Shown here: positions 1 through 5,865 of the stretch, in pieces
Layout of the letters: every line of letters begins with the position of its first letter
Position numbering within the stretch: position 1 is the first letter of the stretch
NCBI GenBank assembly: GCA_050053595.1
Contig: JASFTK010000050.1
Coordinates: forward strand, 1-10,760
Reading direction: 5' to 3'
Length of the DNA stretch: 10,760 bases
Source of the DNA: GCA-2726865 sp050053595
Lineage (GTDB): Archaea; Thermoproteota; Bathyarchaeia; TCS64
Position numbers and translations under genes: made by a program
Notes under the pieces: model-generated
Seen by the model: the letters and a program-made list of their open reading frames with translations, nothing else
Told to the model about the DNA's origin: nothing
Databases searched by the model: none

Positions 1-110
1 CAGATCTCAAGGTCTCGACGGAGATATACAGCATCGAGGTGATGTATATCCCTGAGGATCTGGACGAGCAGGATTACACTCTTGAGATCATGATCCCCCT
101 AGCTTCGTGA
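1..110 (+). CDS. C-terminal end of an unidentified protein (partial)
   Basis: An open frame enters the window with its first full codon at 3 and stops with TGA at 108-110, giving 35 residues that end in MIPLAS. The other two forward frames are closed by stops in this stretch, and the reading has ordinary codon use for this window. The peptide alternates acidic and hydrophobic residues and contains no motif I recognise, so no function is offered. It lies 38 bases upstream of tRNA-Gly. What can be said is limited because the body of the gene is outside the window. Confidence 0.55.
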   Translation, partial: DLKVSTEIYSIEVMYIPEDLDEQDYTLEIMIPLAS

Positions 111-148
111 GAAAGATTTTAACTCAAACACCAAGAATTAGATGGTCA

Positions 149-224
149 GCGACCGTGGTCAAGCCTGGCATGATTTTGGCCTTCCAAGCCAACGTCCCGG
201 GTTCAAATCCCGGCGGTCGCACCA
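149..224 (+). tRNA. tRNA-Gly (anticodon UCC), CCA end encoded
   Basis: The acceptor arm pairs GCGACCG (149-155) with CGGTCGC (214-220) over all seven positions. The D-stem is 158-161 with 171-174. The anticodon stem is 176-180 with 188-192, around a 7-base loop with TCC at 183-185. The T-stem is 197-201 with 209-213, around the loop TTCAAAT. The discriminator is A221, and the CCA at 222-224 is genome-encoded, unlike the tRNA-Leu later in the window. No intron is visible. A run of five T at 259-263 is a possible terminator. The mature body without CCA is 149-221. Confidence 0.95.
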
Positions 225-283
225 ATGTAATCTTCGTGTTCATTATAGTTTGTGACCGTTTTTCAGCGTTGAGATGGGAGTAA

Positions 284-400
284 ATGATCTGCAATCAAAC
301 TATGAGGTTCACTTACACGGTGGTCTTCCTCGAAGAGATGTGGTTGGGTTACTACTATATGGGGACTAAGAAGAAGAGATTTACGGGGATATGGAAATGA
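284..400 (+). CDS. possible 38-residue ORF, function unknown
   Basis: An ATG at 284 opens a 38-codon frame closed by TGA at 398-400, with a GGGAG purine run at 276-280 just upstream. The predicted peptide is rich in aromatic residues in the middle (VFLEEMWLGYYYMG) and ends with a basic segment (KKKRF). A second ATG at 302 is a possible alternative start. It occupies most of the gap between tRNA-Gly and the YchF gene. I do not recognise the sequence. It could easily be chance, since a 38-codon open frame is not remarkable on its own. Confidence 0.2.
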   Translation: MICNQTMRFTYTVVFLEEMWLGYYYMGTKKKRFTGIWK

Positions 401-412
401 CTGATAGTAGAA

Positions 413-430
413 ACTTAATTATTCTATACT
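413..430 (+). promoter_or_regulatory. probable TATA promoter of the YchF GTPase gene
   Basis: An AT-rich stretch with TTAATTAT and TCTATAC lies about 30-40 bases before the TTG start at 456. That matches an archaeal TATA box serving a short-leader or leaderless transcript. No Shine-Dalgarno motif stands close to the start, which is consistent with this. Confidence 0.4.
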
Positions 431-455
431 GTGTTTGTTTGTATTGGGAAACTAG

Positions 456-1670
456 TTGTTGACGTTAGCGATCATCGGTAAGACTAACGTCGGTAAGACC
501 ACTCTTTTTAATGCAGCCACTCTGCTCAACGCTGAGATCTCGACCTATCCATTCACAACAAAGGAACCCAACGAGGGAACTGCATATGTTTGCGATGTCT
601 GCGTCCACAAGGAACTGGGAGTGGAGGACGACCCCCAGAACTCCGCATGCATCGACGGTTGGAGATATGCCCCTGTCAGGATCCTGGACATACCCGGTCT
701 CATCAAAGACGCTTGGGTTGGTAGGGGGCTTGGGAACAAGTTCCTCTCTGTCATCGGTCAAGCCGACGGTCTCATCCATGTCGTGGACGCCTCTGGGTCT
801 GTGGACGCTGAGGGCAATATCACCGATCCAGGGAGCGGTAACCCTATCCAGGACATAATGGACATCGAGATAGAGATAGAGAGGTGGATCGCCCAGATAA
901 TTCTCCATAACAGACAGCAGATCTCTAGGGAGGCGGAAACGACCTCACTGCAGGAGGCGATGACACAGACCCTCTCAGGCATCAAGGCTAAACTTCCCAT
1001 CATAACGAAGGCTCTTCAGGACTCGGGACTGGAGGAGAGGCCCTTCACCAAATGGACGCAGGATCAGACGATCCATTTCGCGCGGATCCTCCTCCCCTCG
1101 CTCAAGCCCTCTCTCATCATCGCGAACAAGATGGATCTCCACACAGCTGAGGAGAACATCGAGCTGTTGATGGATTATTACAGCCATGGCTTAGTAGCTG
1201 CCTGCTCTGCGGAGGCGGAACTGGCTCTGCGGAGGGCTGAGAAGGCGGGGCTCCTCCATTATACCCCGGGGCAGGAGAAGTTTAGGCTCGCTGAAAACGC
1301 AGAGCTCACAGCAGCTCAGAGCCGGGCTCTGTCTTACGTCGAGCAGAGGGTTATGTCAAAATGGCTGAGGACAGGTATCCAGCAGGCTCTCAACACCCTG
1401 GTCTTCAAGATACTCAAGATGAATATGATCTACCCCGTCGCTGATGAGAGCCGGTTCTCCGATACCCACGGCAATGTACTACCGGATGTCTTCATGGTGC
1501 CAGATGGGACGACCCCCATCGATCTCGCAGGTGAGATCCACACCCGTCTCGCAGAGAACTATATCCTGGCTATTGACGCCAAGACCGGTGTGCGACTCCC
1601 CAGAGACTACACGCTGAGACACAGGGATATAATCAAGATCATGACACAGTCCCGGGCCAAGGCTAAATAG
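456..1670 (+). CDS. ychF: YchF/OLA1-family redox-regulated GTPase with TGS domain
   Basis: This is a TRAFAC-class P-loop NTPase of the YchF (OLA1) group, soluble and ribosome-associated in studied members. The P-loop GKTNVGKT is at residues 8-15, the G3 motif DIPG at 78-81, the G4 motif NKMD at 224-227 and a G5-like SA at 251-252. The helical insertion spans roughly 120-215, and a C-terminal TGS domain at about 328-396 begins after VADES. Bacterial and eukaryotic YchF usually carry a changed G4 (NxxE) and prefer ATP. The intact NKMD here suggests GTP preference, as expected of archaeal members. The length of 404 residues is normal. The start is TTG 456, since a TAG lies directly upstream in frame; TTG 459 is the only close alternative. 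The 3' end overlaps the convergent gene by 8 bases. Confidence 0.93.
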   Translation: MLTLAIIGKTNVGKTTLFNAATLLNAEISTYPFTTKEPNEGTAYVCDVCVHKELGVEDDPQNSACIDGWRYAPVRILDIPGLIKDAWVGRGLGNKFLSVIGQADGLIHVVDASGSVDAEGNITDPGSGNPIQDIMDIEIEIERWIAQIILHNRQQISREAETTSLQEAMTQTLSGIKAKLPIITKALQDSGLEERPFTKWTQDQTIHFARILLPSLKPSLIIANKMDLHTAEENIELLMDYYSHGLVAACSAEAELALRRAEKAGLLHYTPGQEKFRLAENAELTAAQSRALSYVEQRVMSKWLRTGIQQALNTLVFKILKMNMIYPVADESRFSDTHGNVLPDVFMVPDGTTPIDLAGEIHTRLAENYILAIDAKTGVRLPRDYTLRHRDIIKIMTQSRAKAK

Positions 1671-2295
1671 CCTCCCTGCCCACTATCCTGGGAAGGAACC
1701 CCCCTGTTCTGTCCATATAATCTCTGTATTCCTCCCCGAATCTCTGGATCAGCAGCTCTTCCTCTCTCCTCGCTACTGAGAGATAGCCGGGTATTCCCGT
1801 TAAGGGGAGTAGGGCGACCGGGTTCAGCATTATCAGTGGTAGGCTCAGGAACATGAGGAAGTATCCCATGTAAGAGGGGTGACGGATATAGCGGTAAGGT
1901 CCCCAGGTGACCAGTGCATGATCTCTGGGCATGGCCCAGGACAGGGAGTAACGCCCCCTAGCTACAACGCTCCAGATGAATAAGAGGAATCCTAGGGCCA
2001 TTATCCCCAGTCCTACAGACTGTAGCGTTGAGCTCTGGGGTATAGGAAAAGGTCCGAGGAAATCGTATCTGCCCCCTGAGAATCCTAGAAAGACTGTGAG
2101 GAGGCTCTCAATGAAGAACAGGACGGTGCTCATTGCCGCCAGCCCAATCATCAAGCCAGCGGGGCGCTCCACTTCTGCGTACAATGTCTCATCCCTCCTC
2201 TCCCTACCACCGACTAGTATGTTGTAAGCGTTAACACTGAAGAACGCTGCCAGGTAGAGCGTTATGACAGCTGAGACCGTTGAGGCAGGCAACAT
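1663..2295 (-). CDS. isoprenylcysteine carboxyl methyltransferase-like integral membrane methyltransferase
   Basis: A 210-residue polytopic membrane protein of the ICMT/phospholipid-methyltransferase superfamily. Hydrophobic segments lie near residues 5-25, 47-70, 92-112 and 143-170. The family signature GPYRYIRHPSYMGY is at 132-145; in this superfamily the RHP-x-Y block forms part of the S-adenosylmethionine pocket. The C-terminal E-E-x-L...FGEEYRDYM...R-x-GGFLP pattern at 178-203 is also typical. Substrates in prokaryotes are mostly unknown and may be lipids, isoprenoid-linked groups or small thiols, so I do not assign one. The start is ATG 2293-2295 without a visible Shine-Dalgarno motif, with a weak TATA-like TATTTGA on the plus strand near 2319-2326. 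The gene converges on ychF and ends inside its last codons. Confidence 0.85.
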   Translation of the reverse strand: MLPASTVSAVITLYLAAFFSVNAYNILVGGRERRDETLYAEVERPAGLMIGLAAMSTVLFFIESLLTVFLGFSGGRYDFLGPFPIPQSSTLQSVGLGIMALGFLLFIWSVVARGRYSLSWAMPRDHALVTWGPYRYIRHPSYMGYFLMFLSLPLIMLNPVALLPLTGIPGYLSVARREEELLIQRFGEEYRDYMDRTGGFLPRIVGREAI

Positions 2296-2375
2296 CGATA
2301 TTGAATGCGGTTCTGGTGTATTTGACTTTCGAGGTGTTCCTTGGGTTGAGGGTTCTATGTGTGCGAGTTTCGAGA

Positions 2376-2404
2376 TGTTAATATCTATCGATTTGATGCA
2401 TCAA
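2376..2404. promoter_or_regulatory. two adjacent palindromes in the divergent intergenic region, possible operator
   Basis: Positions 2393-2404 (TTGATG/CATCAA) are a perfect 12-base inverted repeat. Just upstream, 2376-2389 (AGATGTTAATATCT) is a near-palindrome with one mismatched base pair. Both lie between the divergently transcribed methyltransferase and DUF2061 genes. They could be binding sites for a dimeric regulator, but palindromes of this length also occur by chance in AT-rich DNA. Confidence 0.25.
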
Positions 2405-2445
2405 TGGGATATTTTTAAAGTTTGTATTGCTCCTCCATAAACTTA

Positions 2446-2460
2446 GTTTATTTATCTGGT
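2446..2460 (+). promoter_or_regulatory. probable TATA promoter of the DUF2061 gene
   Basis: AGTTTATTTATCTGG centres about 35 bases before the ATG at 2488, predicting transcription to start roughly 10 bases before the gene. There is no Shine-Dalgarno motif in the short interval to the start, consistent with a near-leaderless message. Confidence 0.45.
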
Positions 2461-2487
2461 CCAAGTTCTCGCTAGAAACCATCCGAT

Positions 2488-2751
2488 ATGATTAAGATGG
2501 ACTCACGTAACAGAACTATATTGAAGTCGGTTAGTTTTAGGTTGATAGCCACTCTGACCACGTTCCTACTTGTTTACCTTCTGACTGGAAGTCTCACGGT
2601 GGCTGGAAAAATTGGAGTGATAGAATGTCTATCTAAGCTAGTGTTGTATTATCTCCATGAGCGGATGTGGTTGAGGATCTCTTGGGGATACGGGATTACG
2701 CTTGAACAGCCGGTTTCTAAGAACGACAAACTCCCTCACATTCGTGATTGA
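2488..2751 (+). CDS. DUF2061-family small membrane protein
   Basis: An 87-residue protein matching the DUF2061 pattern: a basic N-terminus (SRNRTILKSVSFR, residues 6-18), a transmembrane segment (about 19-36) with LIATLTTF and LLTG, then AGKIGVIE (39-46), K50, and the hallmark YYLHERMW (54-61). The function of the family is unknown; it is a small membrane protein found in bacteria and archaea. The last 20 residues are polar and have no recognisable motif. ATG 2488 is preferred because of the TATA box at the right distance; ATG 2497 is an alternative. A strong hairpin lies about 20 bases past the stop. Confidence 0.85.
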   Translation: MIKMDSRNRTILKSVSFRLIATLTTFLLVYLLTGSLTVAGKIGVIECLSKLVLYYLHERMWLRISWGYGITLEQPVSKNDKLPHIRD

Positions 2752-2769
2752 CCTAAGTACACGCGTGTG

Positions 2770-2798
2770 TTGAGGGGTTGCCAAGTTCTGCCCCTCGA
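2770..2798 (+). terminator. GC-rich hairpin downstream of the DUF2061 gene
   Basis: TTGAGGGG (2770-2777) pairs with CCCCTCGA (2791-2798), giving seven Watson-Crick pairs and one G-U pair around a 13-base loop. It starts 18 bases after the DUF2061 stop. No T-run follows, so it is not an intrinsic terminator of bacterial type. It may stabilise or end the transcript, or be part of the tRNA-like debris that follows. Confidence 0.3.
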
Positions 2799-2806
2799 TC
2801 TGATAT

Positions 2807-2823
2807 GGGGTTTGAATCCCCTT
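2807..2823 (+). other. tRNA T-arm-like element without a surrounding tRNA
   Basis: Four G pair with four C around TTTGAAT, which has the size and near-consensus of a tRNA T-arm (TTCGAAT or TTCAAAT expected). I could not find a matching 5' acceptor strand for the bases that follow (TTGATCCACC), nor D and anticodon arms at usual spacing. It could be a degenerate tRNA 3' end, for example a relic of integration, or chance. Confidence 0.2.
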
Positions 2824-2854
2824 GATCCACCGATATATGGATGGCTGATATAGG

Positions 2855-2870
2855 GGCAGTTAATATCTAG
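2855..2870 (+). promoter_or_regulatory. probable TATA promoter of the gene at 2899
   Basis: The AT-rich block AGTTAATATCTAGG centres about 35 bases before the TTG at 2899. It has the same spacing as the other promoters of the window and predicts a leader of about ten bases. Confidence 0.35.
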
Positions 2871-2898
2871 GCGTTGCATTATTGGATCGGGATTCGGG

Positions 2899-3642
2899 TT
2901 GAAACGGCAAGTGGTATTGACTGTGTCGGAGTCCAAGAGGCTTATAGCTAAAGGGGTTGCGGCTCTCCCGGAGGTGGGGAAGGCTATGGAGGGTGGGGTG
3001 GTTGTGGTCGCTACTGGGACCACGAATGCCTATGTCCTTGAGGAGCTCTGGGATGAGAGGATCGACAAGAGGAGGTACAGGAGCGGTATTACGACCCCTG
3101 AGACCCCTGAGAGGATGGAGGTCCCGGTGGGGGAGCGGATCCCTGATGTCGTGTTCAGGGAGGGGGAGGTGGCCTCTGAACTGGACAGGTACAACGCTGT
3201 TATGGGGATGGGGAAGGGGGATGTCTACATCAAGGGGGCGAACGCGCTGGACTATGCTGGAGGGGTTGCGGGTGTCCTCATAGGGAGCTCCACTGGGGGT
3301 ACCGTTGGCGCGGTCCTCGGGAGTATCATAGGTAAGAAGATCCACCTGATCATACCCGTCGGTCTTGAGAAATTGGTCTACTCTGACATCAATGAGCTCC
3401 ACTGGATAGCCTCTCAAGAGGACTCTCAGGGCCCCAGCCTCTGGCCCCTAACCGGGACCATAATCACAGAGATCGAGGCTCTGGGGATCCTCACAGGTGT
3501 TGAGGTGTACCTCTACGCGGCTGGGGGCGTCGCTGGGGCTGAGGGTGCTGTCAGGCTTCTCGTTGAGGGGTCGGAAGCGGAGGTCTCGGCTGCTCTGGAG
3601 CTTATTGAGTCGATCAAGGGTGAGCCGAGGTATCTGCTCTGA
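2899..3642 (+). CDS. uncharacterised 247-residue archaeal protein, possibly ISOCOT-like fold
   Basis: A soluble protein I cannot assign to a characterised family. Visible features are an N-terminal helix then VVVVATGTTNAYVLEEL (residues 34-50), with a glycine-rich turn preceding a helix. Next come a PDVVF strand (82-86), GMGKGDVYIKGANALD (103-118) and a glycine-rich helix GVAGVLIGSSTGGTVG (122-137). IIPVGLEK (151-158) follows, and a hydrophobic domain from about 185 closes with the ELIESIKGE helix. The GTTN turn and the D-x-x-x-KGANA(L/I)D pattern recall sugar-isomerase/CoA-transferase-like (ISOCOT) folds such as LUD proteins. This is an inference, not a match. The start is TTG 2899, with no better start in frame. 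It lies 94 bases upstream of, and in the same direction as, the dehydrogenase-like gene. No signal peptide is evident. Confidence 0.7.
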   Translation: MKRQVVLTVSESKRLIAKGVAALPEVGKAMEGGVVVVATGTTNAYVLEELWDERIDKRRYRSGITTPETPERMEVPVGERIPDVVFREGEVASELDRYNAVMGMGKGDVYIKGANALDYAGGVAGVLIGSSTGGTVGAVLGSIIGKKIHLIIPVGLEKLVYSDINELHWIASQEDSQGPSLWPLTGTIITEIEALGILTGVEVYLYAAGGVAGAEGAVRLLVEGSEAEVSAALELIESIKGEPRYLL

Positions 3643-3736
3643 ACCTCCCTCGTTTGAGCGTCAGGTTGAGTGTCCCTGAGACAACTCACAAATTCTCTTA
3701 ACCGGTTTTCTCTAATGTTGGTCCCGGTTACGAGCT

Positions 3737-4795
3737 TTGCGCCCACGGTATAAGGTAGCCGTATGGCCAGGAGATGGGATAGGTCCAGAGGTGACCAGGG
3801 AGGCTGTGAAGGTCCTCGAGGCTACGGATGTCTGTTTTGAGTTTATCGAGGGTACTGTGGGGGCTAAGGCCTACATCGAGTACGGTGATCCTCTCCCCCA
3901 GGAGGAGAAGGAGGTGTGCGATGAGGTCGATGCCCTCCTGTTGGGGGCTGTCGGTCAGAACTATGCCCCTTATGGCGTTCCTAGGAAGGTCTTGACTTAC
4001 TTGAGGGTTGATAAGAATGCTTATGCAAATGTACGGCCTTTGAAGAGCTTTCCTGGGGCGAATATGGGTCCGTCCCACCGGTTTTCCAAGGGGGTTGATA
4101 TGGTGATCGTGAGGGATAACGCGGAGGGGTTTGCTCTGCGCCATTATGGCTATCAATGGGAGGATCGGGGGATGGATGAGAGGGTCATAACCCGGTTTGG
4201 GGCTCAGAGGATCTCGCAGTTTGCTTTCAGCTATGCTGTCAAGGAGGATAGGAGGAAGGTCTCCTGCGTCAACCAGGGGCATTGGCTCTTCAGTGATCGG
4301 TTGTTCAGTAAGGGGTTCAAGAGTGTCGCCTTGAACTACCCGAATATCCGGAAAGAGTATTTCGGGGTGGATGTGGCCGCGATGATGTTGGTTGAGGACC
4401 CTGAGCGGTTTGATGTGGTGGTCTCCTGCGATATACATGGGGATATCCTCTCGGGGGTGGTCATCGGTCAGATCGGGGGGGTTGGGATGGCCCCGTCTGC
4501 GTGCATCGGGGATGACTTTGCATTCTTTGAGCCCGTCCACGGTATAGCCCTGGATATCGCCGGTAGGGGGATCGCGAATCCCATAGCTGAGATCCTCTCG
4601 GCCAAGCTGATGCTGGATTGGCTGGGGGAGAAGGAGGAGGCGGAGAAGATCGAGGCGGCTGTGGCTTCGGTGATCTCGGAGGGGGAGGTGAGGACGCTGG
4701 ATCTGGGTGGTAGTTCTAAGACGTTTGAGGTGGGTGATGCTGTTGTCGAGAAGATGGGGGATGTGGATTCTGGGTGTCTCAGAGGTCAGTGCTGA
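3737..4795 (+). CDS. isocitrate/isopropylmalate dehydrogenase family protein with altered catalytic residues
   Basis: The fold signatures of beta-decarboxylating dehydrogenases are clear: GDGIGPEV (residues 12-19), LR...YANVRP (89-101), VRDN (125-128), VD (211-212), HGDILS (234-239), IGGVGMAPSA (246-255), EPVHG (265-269) and AGRGIANP (275-282). The substrate arginines align as R90, R100 and R126. However, the catalytic tyrosine position (EGLY in relatives) reads EGFA, so A133. The catalytic lysine (KxN in relatives) reads NQGH, so Q180. The second metal Asp of GDxxSD is G240, while D212 and D236 remain. Malic-type oxidative decarboxylation therefore cannot be assumed, and neither isopropylmalate nor isocitrate should be assigned as substrate. 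Length (352) is normal and the frame intact, so it is not a pseudogene. Start TTG 3737 follows a TATA-like CTCTTAACC near 3695-3703. Confidence 0.85.
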   Translation: MRPRYKVAVWPGDGIGPEVTREAVKVLEATDVCFEFIEGTVGAKAYIEYGDPLPQEEKEVCDEVDALLLGAVGQNYAPYGVPRKVLTYLRVDKNAYANVRPLKSFPGANMGPSHRFSKGVDMVIVRDNAEGFALRHYGYQWEDRGMDERVITRFGAQRISQFAFSYAVKEDRRKVSCVNQGHWLFSDRLFSKGFKSVALNYPNIRKEYFGVDVAAMMLVEDPERFDVVVSCDIHGDILSGVVIGQIGGVGMAPSACIGDDFAFFEPVHGIALDIAGRGIANPIAEILSAKLMLDWLGEKEEAEKIEAAVASVISEGEVRTLDLGGSSKTFEVGDAVVEKMGDVDSGCLRGQC

Positions 4796-4831
4796 AGAGG
4801 CGAGTGTTGAGGTTTAGGTCGGTCTGGATAA

Positions 4832-4841
4832 TGTTTTAATG
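4832..4841 (+). promoter_or_regulatory. probable TATA box of tRNA-Leu
   Basis: TGTTTTAATG ends 29 bases upstream of the mature 5' end of tRNA-Leu. That fits an archaeal TATA box with a short 5' leader removed by RNase P. Confidence 0.45.
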
Positions 4842-4869
4842 CCGATGGTCGGGTTAGTATATCTGCTGT

Positions 4870-4952
4870 GCGGGGGTTCCCGAGTGGCCAAAGGGGTCAG
4901 GCTTAGGACCTGATGGATTAGTCCTCCGTGGGTTCGAATCCCTCCCCCCGCA
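4870..4952 (+). tRNA. tRNA-Leu (anticodon UAG)
   Basis: A type II tRNA with a long variable arm. GCGGGGG (4870-4876) pairs with CCCCCGC (4945-4951), and the discriminator is A4952. The anticodon stem is TCAGG (4897-4901) with CCTGA (4909-4913), and the loop CTTAGGA contains TAG at 4904-4906. The variable arm forms GGA/TCC (4915-4917 with 4922-4924). The T-loop TTCGAAT is at 4933-4939. The T-stem has one T-T mismatch (4929 with 4943); the other four pairs are good. CCA is not encoded, in contrast to the tRNA-Gly of this window. No intron. Six T at 4958-4963 follow directly and probably end transcription. Confidence 0.95.
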
Positions 4953-4957
4953 TTGTC

Positions 4958-4963
4958 TTTTTT
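4958..4963 (+). terminator. T-run terminator after tRNA-Leu
   Basis: Six consecutive T begin six bases after the discriminator base. Short T-runs are the usual termination signal of archaeal RNA polymerase. Confidence 0.5.
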
Positions 4964-5384
4964 GGCGCGATGGTAGGGTGTGATAAGGTTTTCAGGGGGT
5001 TCAGTGTTCTGTGTTAATTCTGGGGTCTGGTCGTGTCTGTTTTTATGGTTTTGTTGAAGGTTGTTGGTTTGGATTTCCGCTTGGAACCGAATATGGGGGT
5101 TGATTGTTAACTTGGTAAGGATTGAGCCAGATGTTAAGATCCATGTTATGACACACCTTGATTCAATGGGAAAGACGTGTTTCCAGTTTAGATCTCCGTG
5201 ATGAATGTAGATTTATTTGATATTTATCATAATCCCATTATCCTGATGTTATTAAATGCATTATATAACTAATTTATATTAATAATGAATATATGCTGAA
5301 GACCATAAGAGACTGAGATACATACGCTATTATGATACTTTACCTCCATAACGCCATTATACGTAAAAGACAACCATAGATAAG
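4964..5384. other. gene-poor intergenic region with GT-rich left half and AT-rich right half
   Basis: I see no supported gene here. Bases 4964-5100 are strikingly G/T-rich on the plus strand with few C. Bases 5195-5384 are AT-rich, with many TATA-like words between about 5260 and 5295. A small hairpin TTCC-GCTT-GGAA lies near 5077-5088. Open frames here are at most about 30 codons and have no recognisable motif. The composition change between the two halves coincides with a wider strand-composition switch described in the findings. Confidence 0.5.
5353..5362 (+). promoter_or_regulatory. possible TATA promoter of the gene at 5385
   Basis: GCCATTATAC lies about 27 bases before the TTG at 5385, which would make the message essentially leaderless. 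Other TATA-like words are common further upstream, so the choice is uncertain. Confidence 0.3.
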
Positions 5385-5765
5385 TTGACTAAAAAGAACT
5401 ATGTAGCCATCATAGTGGCTCCCATAGTCATCTTGGTAGCTGTAGTGTCAGCCCTGAACATGGGGCTACTGGACAAAAATACCGAGATAGAGAACCTCAG
5501 GGTGGAGGTCTCATACTCAGGCTCCTGGGAGGGGGTCATCTACAGCAACGAAGAGGCTCAGCAGGTCTCAGGGTTCACCAAAAAAACCATAATCGTTTTC
5601 AGACCCCCAGGGGACACATGGAAGCTGTCCTTCACGGCTGAGAAGAAAGACGATAGCACAAACCAGCTCAAGGTGAAGATCAAGACTATCGATGGAGCGG
5701 TGCTGGGAGAAGCCAAGACCGTCGAGCCCTACGGTAAGATCAGCCTCTCAATTGAGATAAGCTGA
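5385..5765 (+). CDS. small membrane-anchored protein with an extracytoplasmic beta-rich domain, function unknown
   Basis: A 126-residue protein with a basic start (MTKK), one hydrophobic segment at about residues 7-27, and a 100-residue polar remainder rich in alternating beta-strand patterns (LRVEVSYSGSW 38-48, KKTIIVF 66-72, LKVKIKTI 95-102, KISLSIEI 118-125). The topology is most simply N-in with the C-terminal domain outside the membrane. The anchor lacks the class III (prepilin) cleavage pattern I would need to call it a pilin. TTG 5385 is the only reasonable start: an in-frame TAA lies at 5364-5366 and there is no ATG or GTG between. The racemase-superfamily gene begins 100 bases downstream and may be cotranscribed. 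Confidence 0.7.
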   Translation: MTKKNYVAIIVAPIVILVAVVSALNMGLLDKNTEIENLRVEVSYSGSWEGVIYSNEEAQQVSGFTKKTIIVFRPPGDTWKLSFTAEKKDDSTNQLKVKIKTIDGAVLGEAKTVEPYGKISLSIEIS

Positions 5766-5856
5766 CCCCCTGGCATCAGTGTCTGGAAACGGAGGAACCC
5801 TCGGACTATCAAGGGGATCGAAACCCATTTCATGATCAAAGGACCGTTTTCCCTGT

Positions 5857-5862
5857 GGTGAT
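5857..5862 (+). promoter_or_regulatory. Shine-Dalgarno motif supporting the TTG start at 5866
   Basis: GGTGAT matches the archaeal anti-Shine-Dalgarno (16S 3' end ATCACCTCC) and stands just before TTG 5866. No other start codon is available in frame, so it decides the start. The absence of a clear TATA box nearby fits cotranscription with the gene at 5385. Confidence 0.5.
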
Positions 5863-5865
5863 GAG

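Noticed and set aside
3728..4540. 270-codon minus-strand frame opposite the dehydrogenase-like gene
   Set aside because: The plus-strand reading has clear family motifs throughout. The antisense frame is a side effect of codon bias and has no recognisable domain.
5045..5110. 21-codon frame starting at ATG 5045 in the GT-rich spacer
   Set aside because: It is very short, has no ribosome-binding site, and its composition is that of the surrounding GT-rich tract.
5198..5299. Possible C/D box guide RNA (GTGATGA at 5198-5204, CTGA at 5296-5299)
   Set aside because: The distances between boxes are far longer than in archaeal C/D RNAs, there is no terminal stem, and the interior is low-complexity AT-rich sequence.
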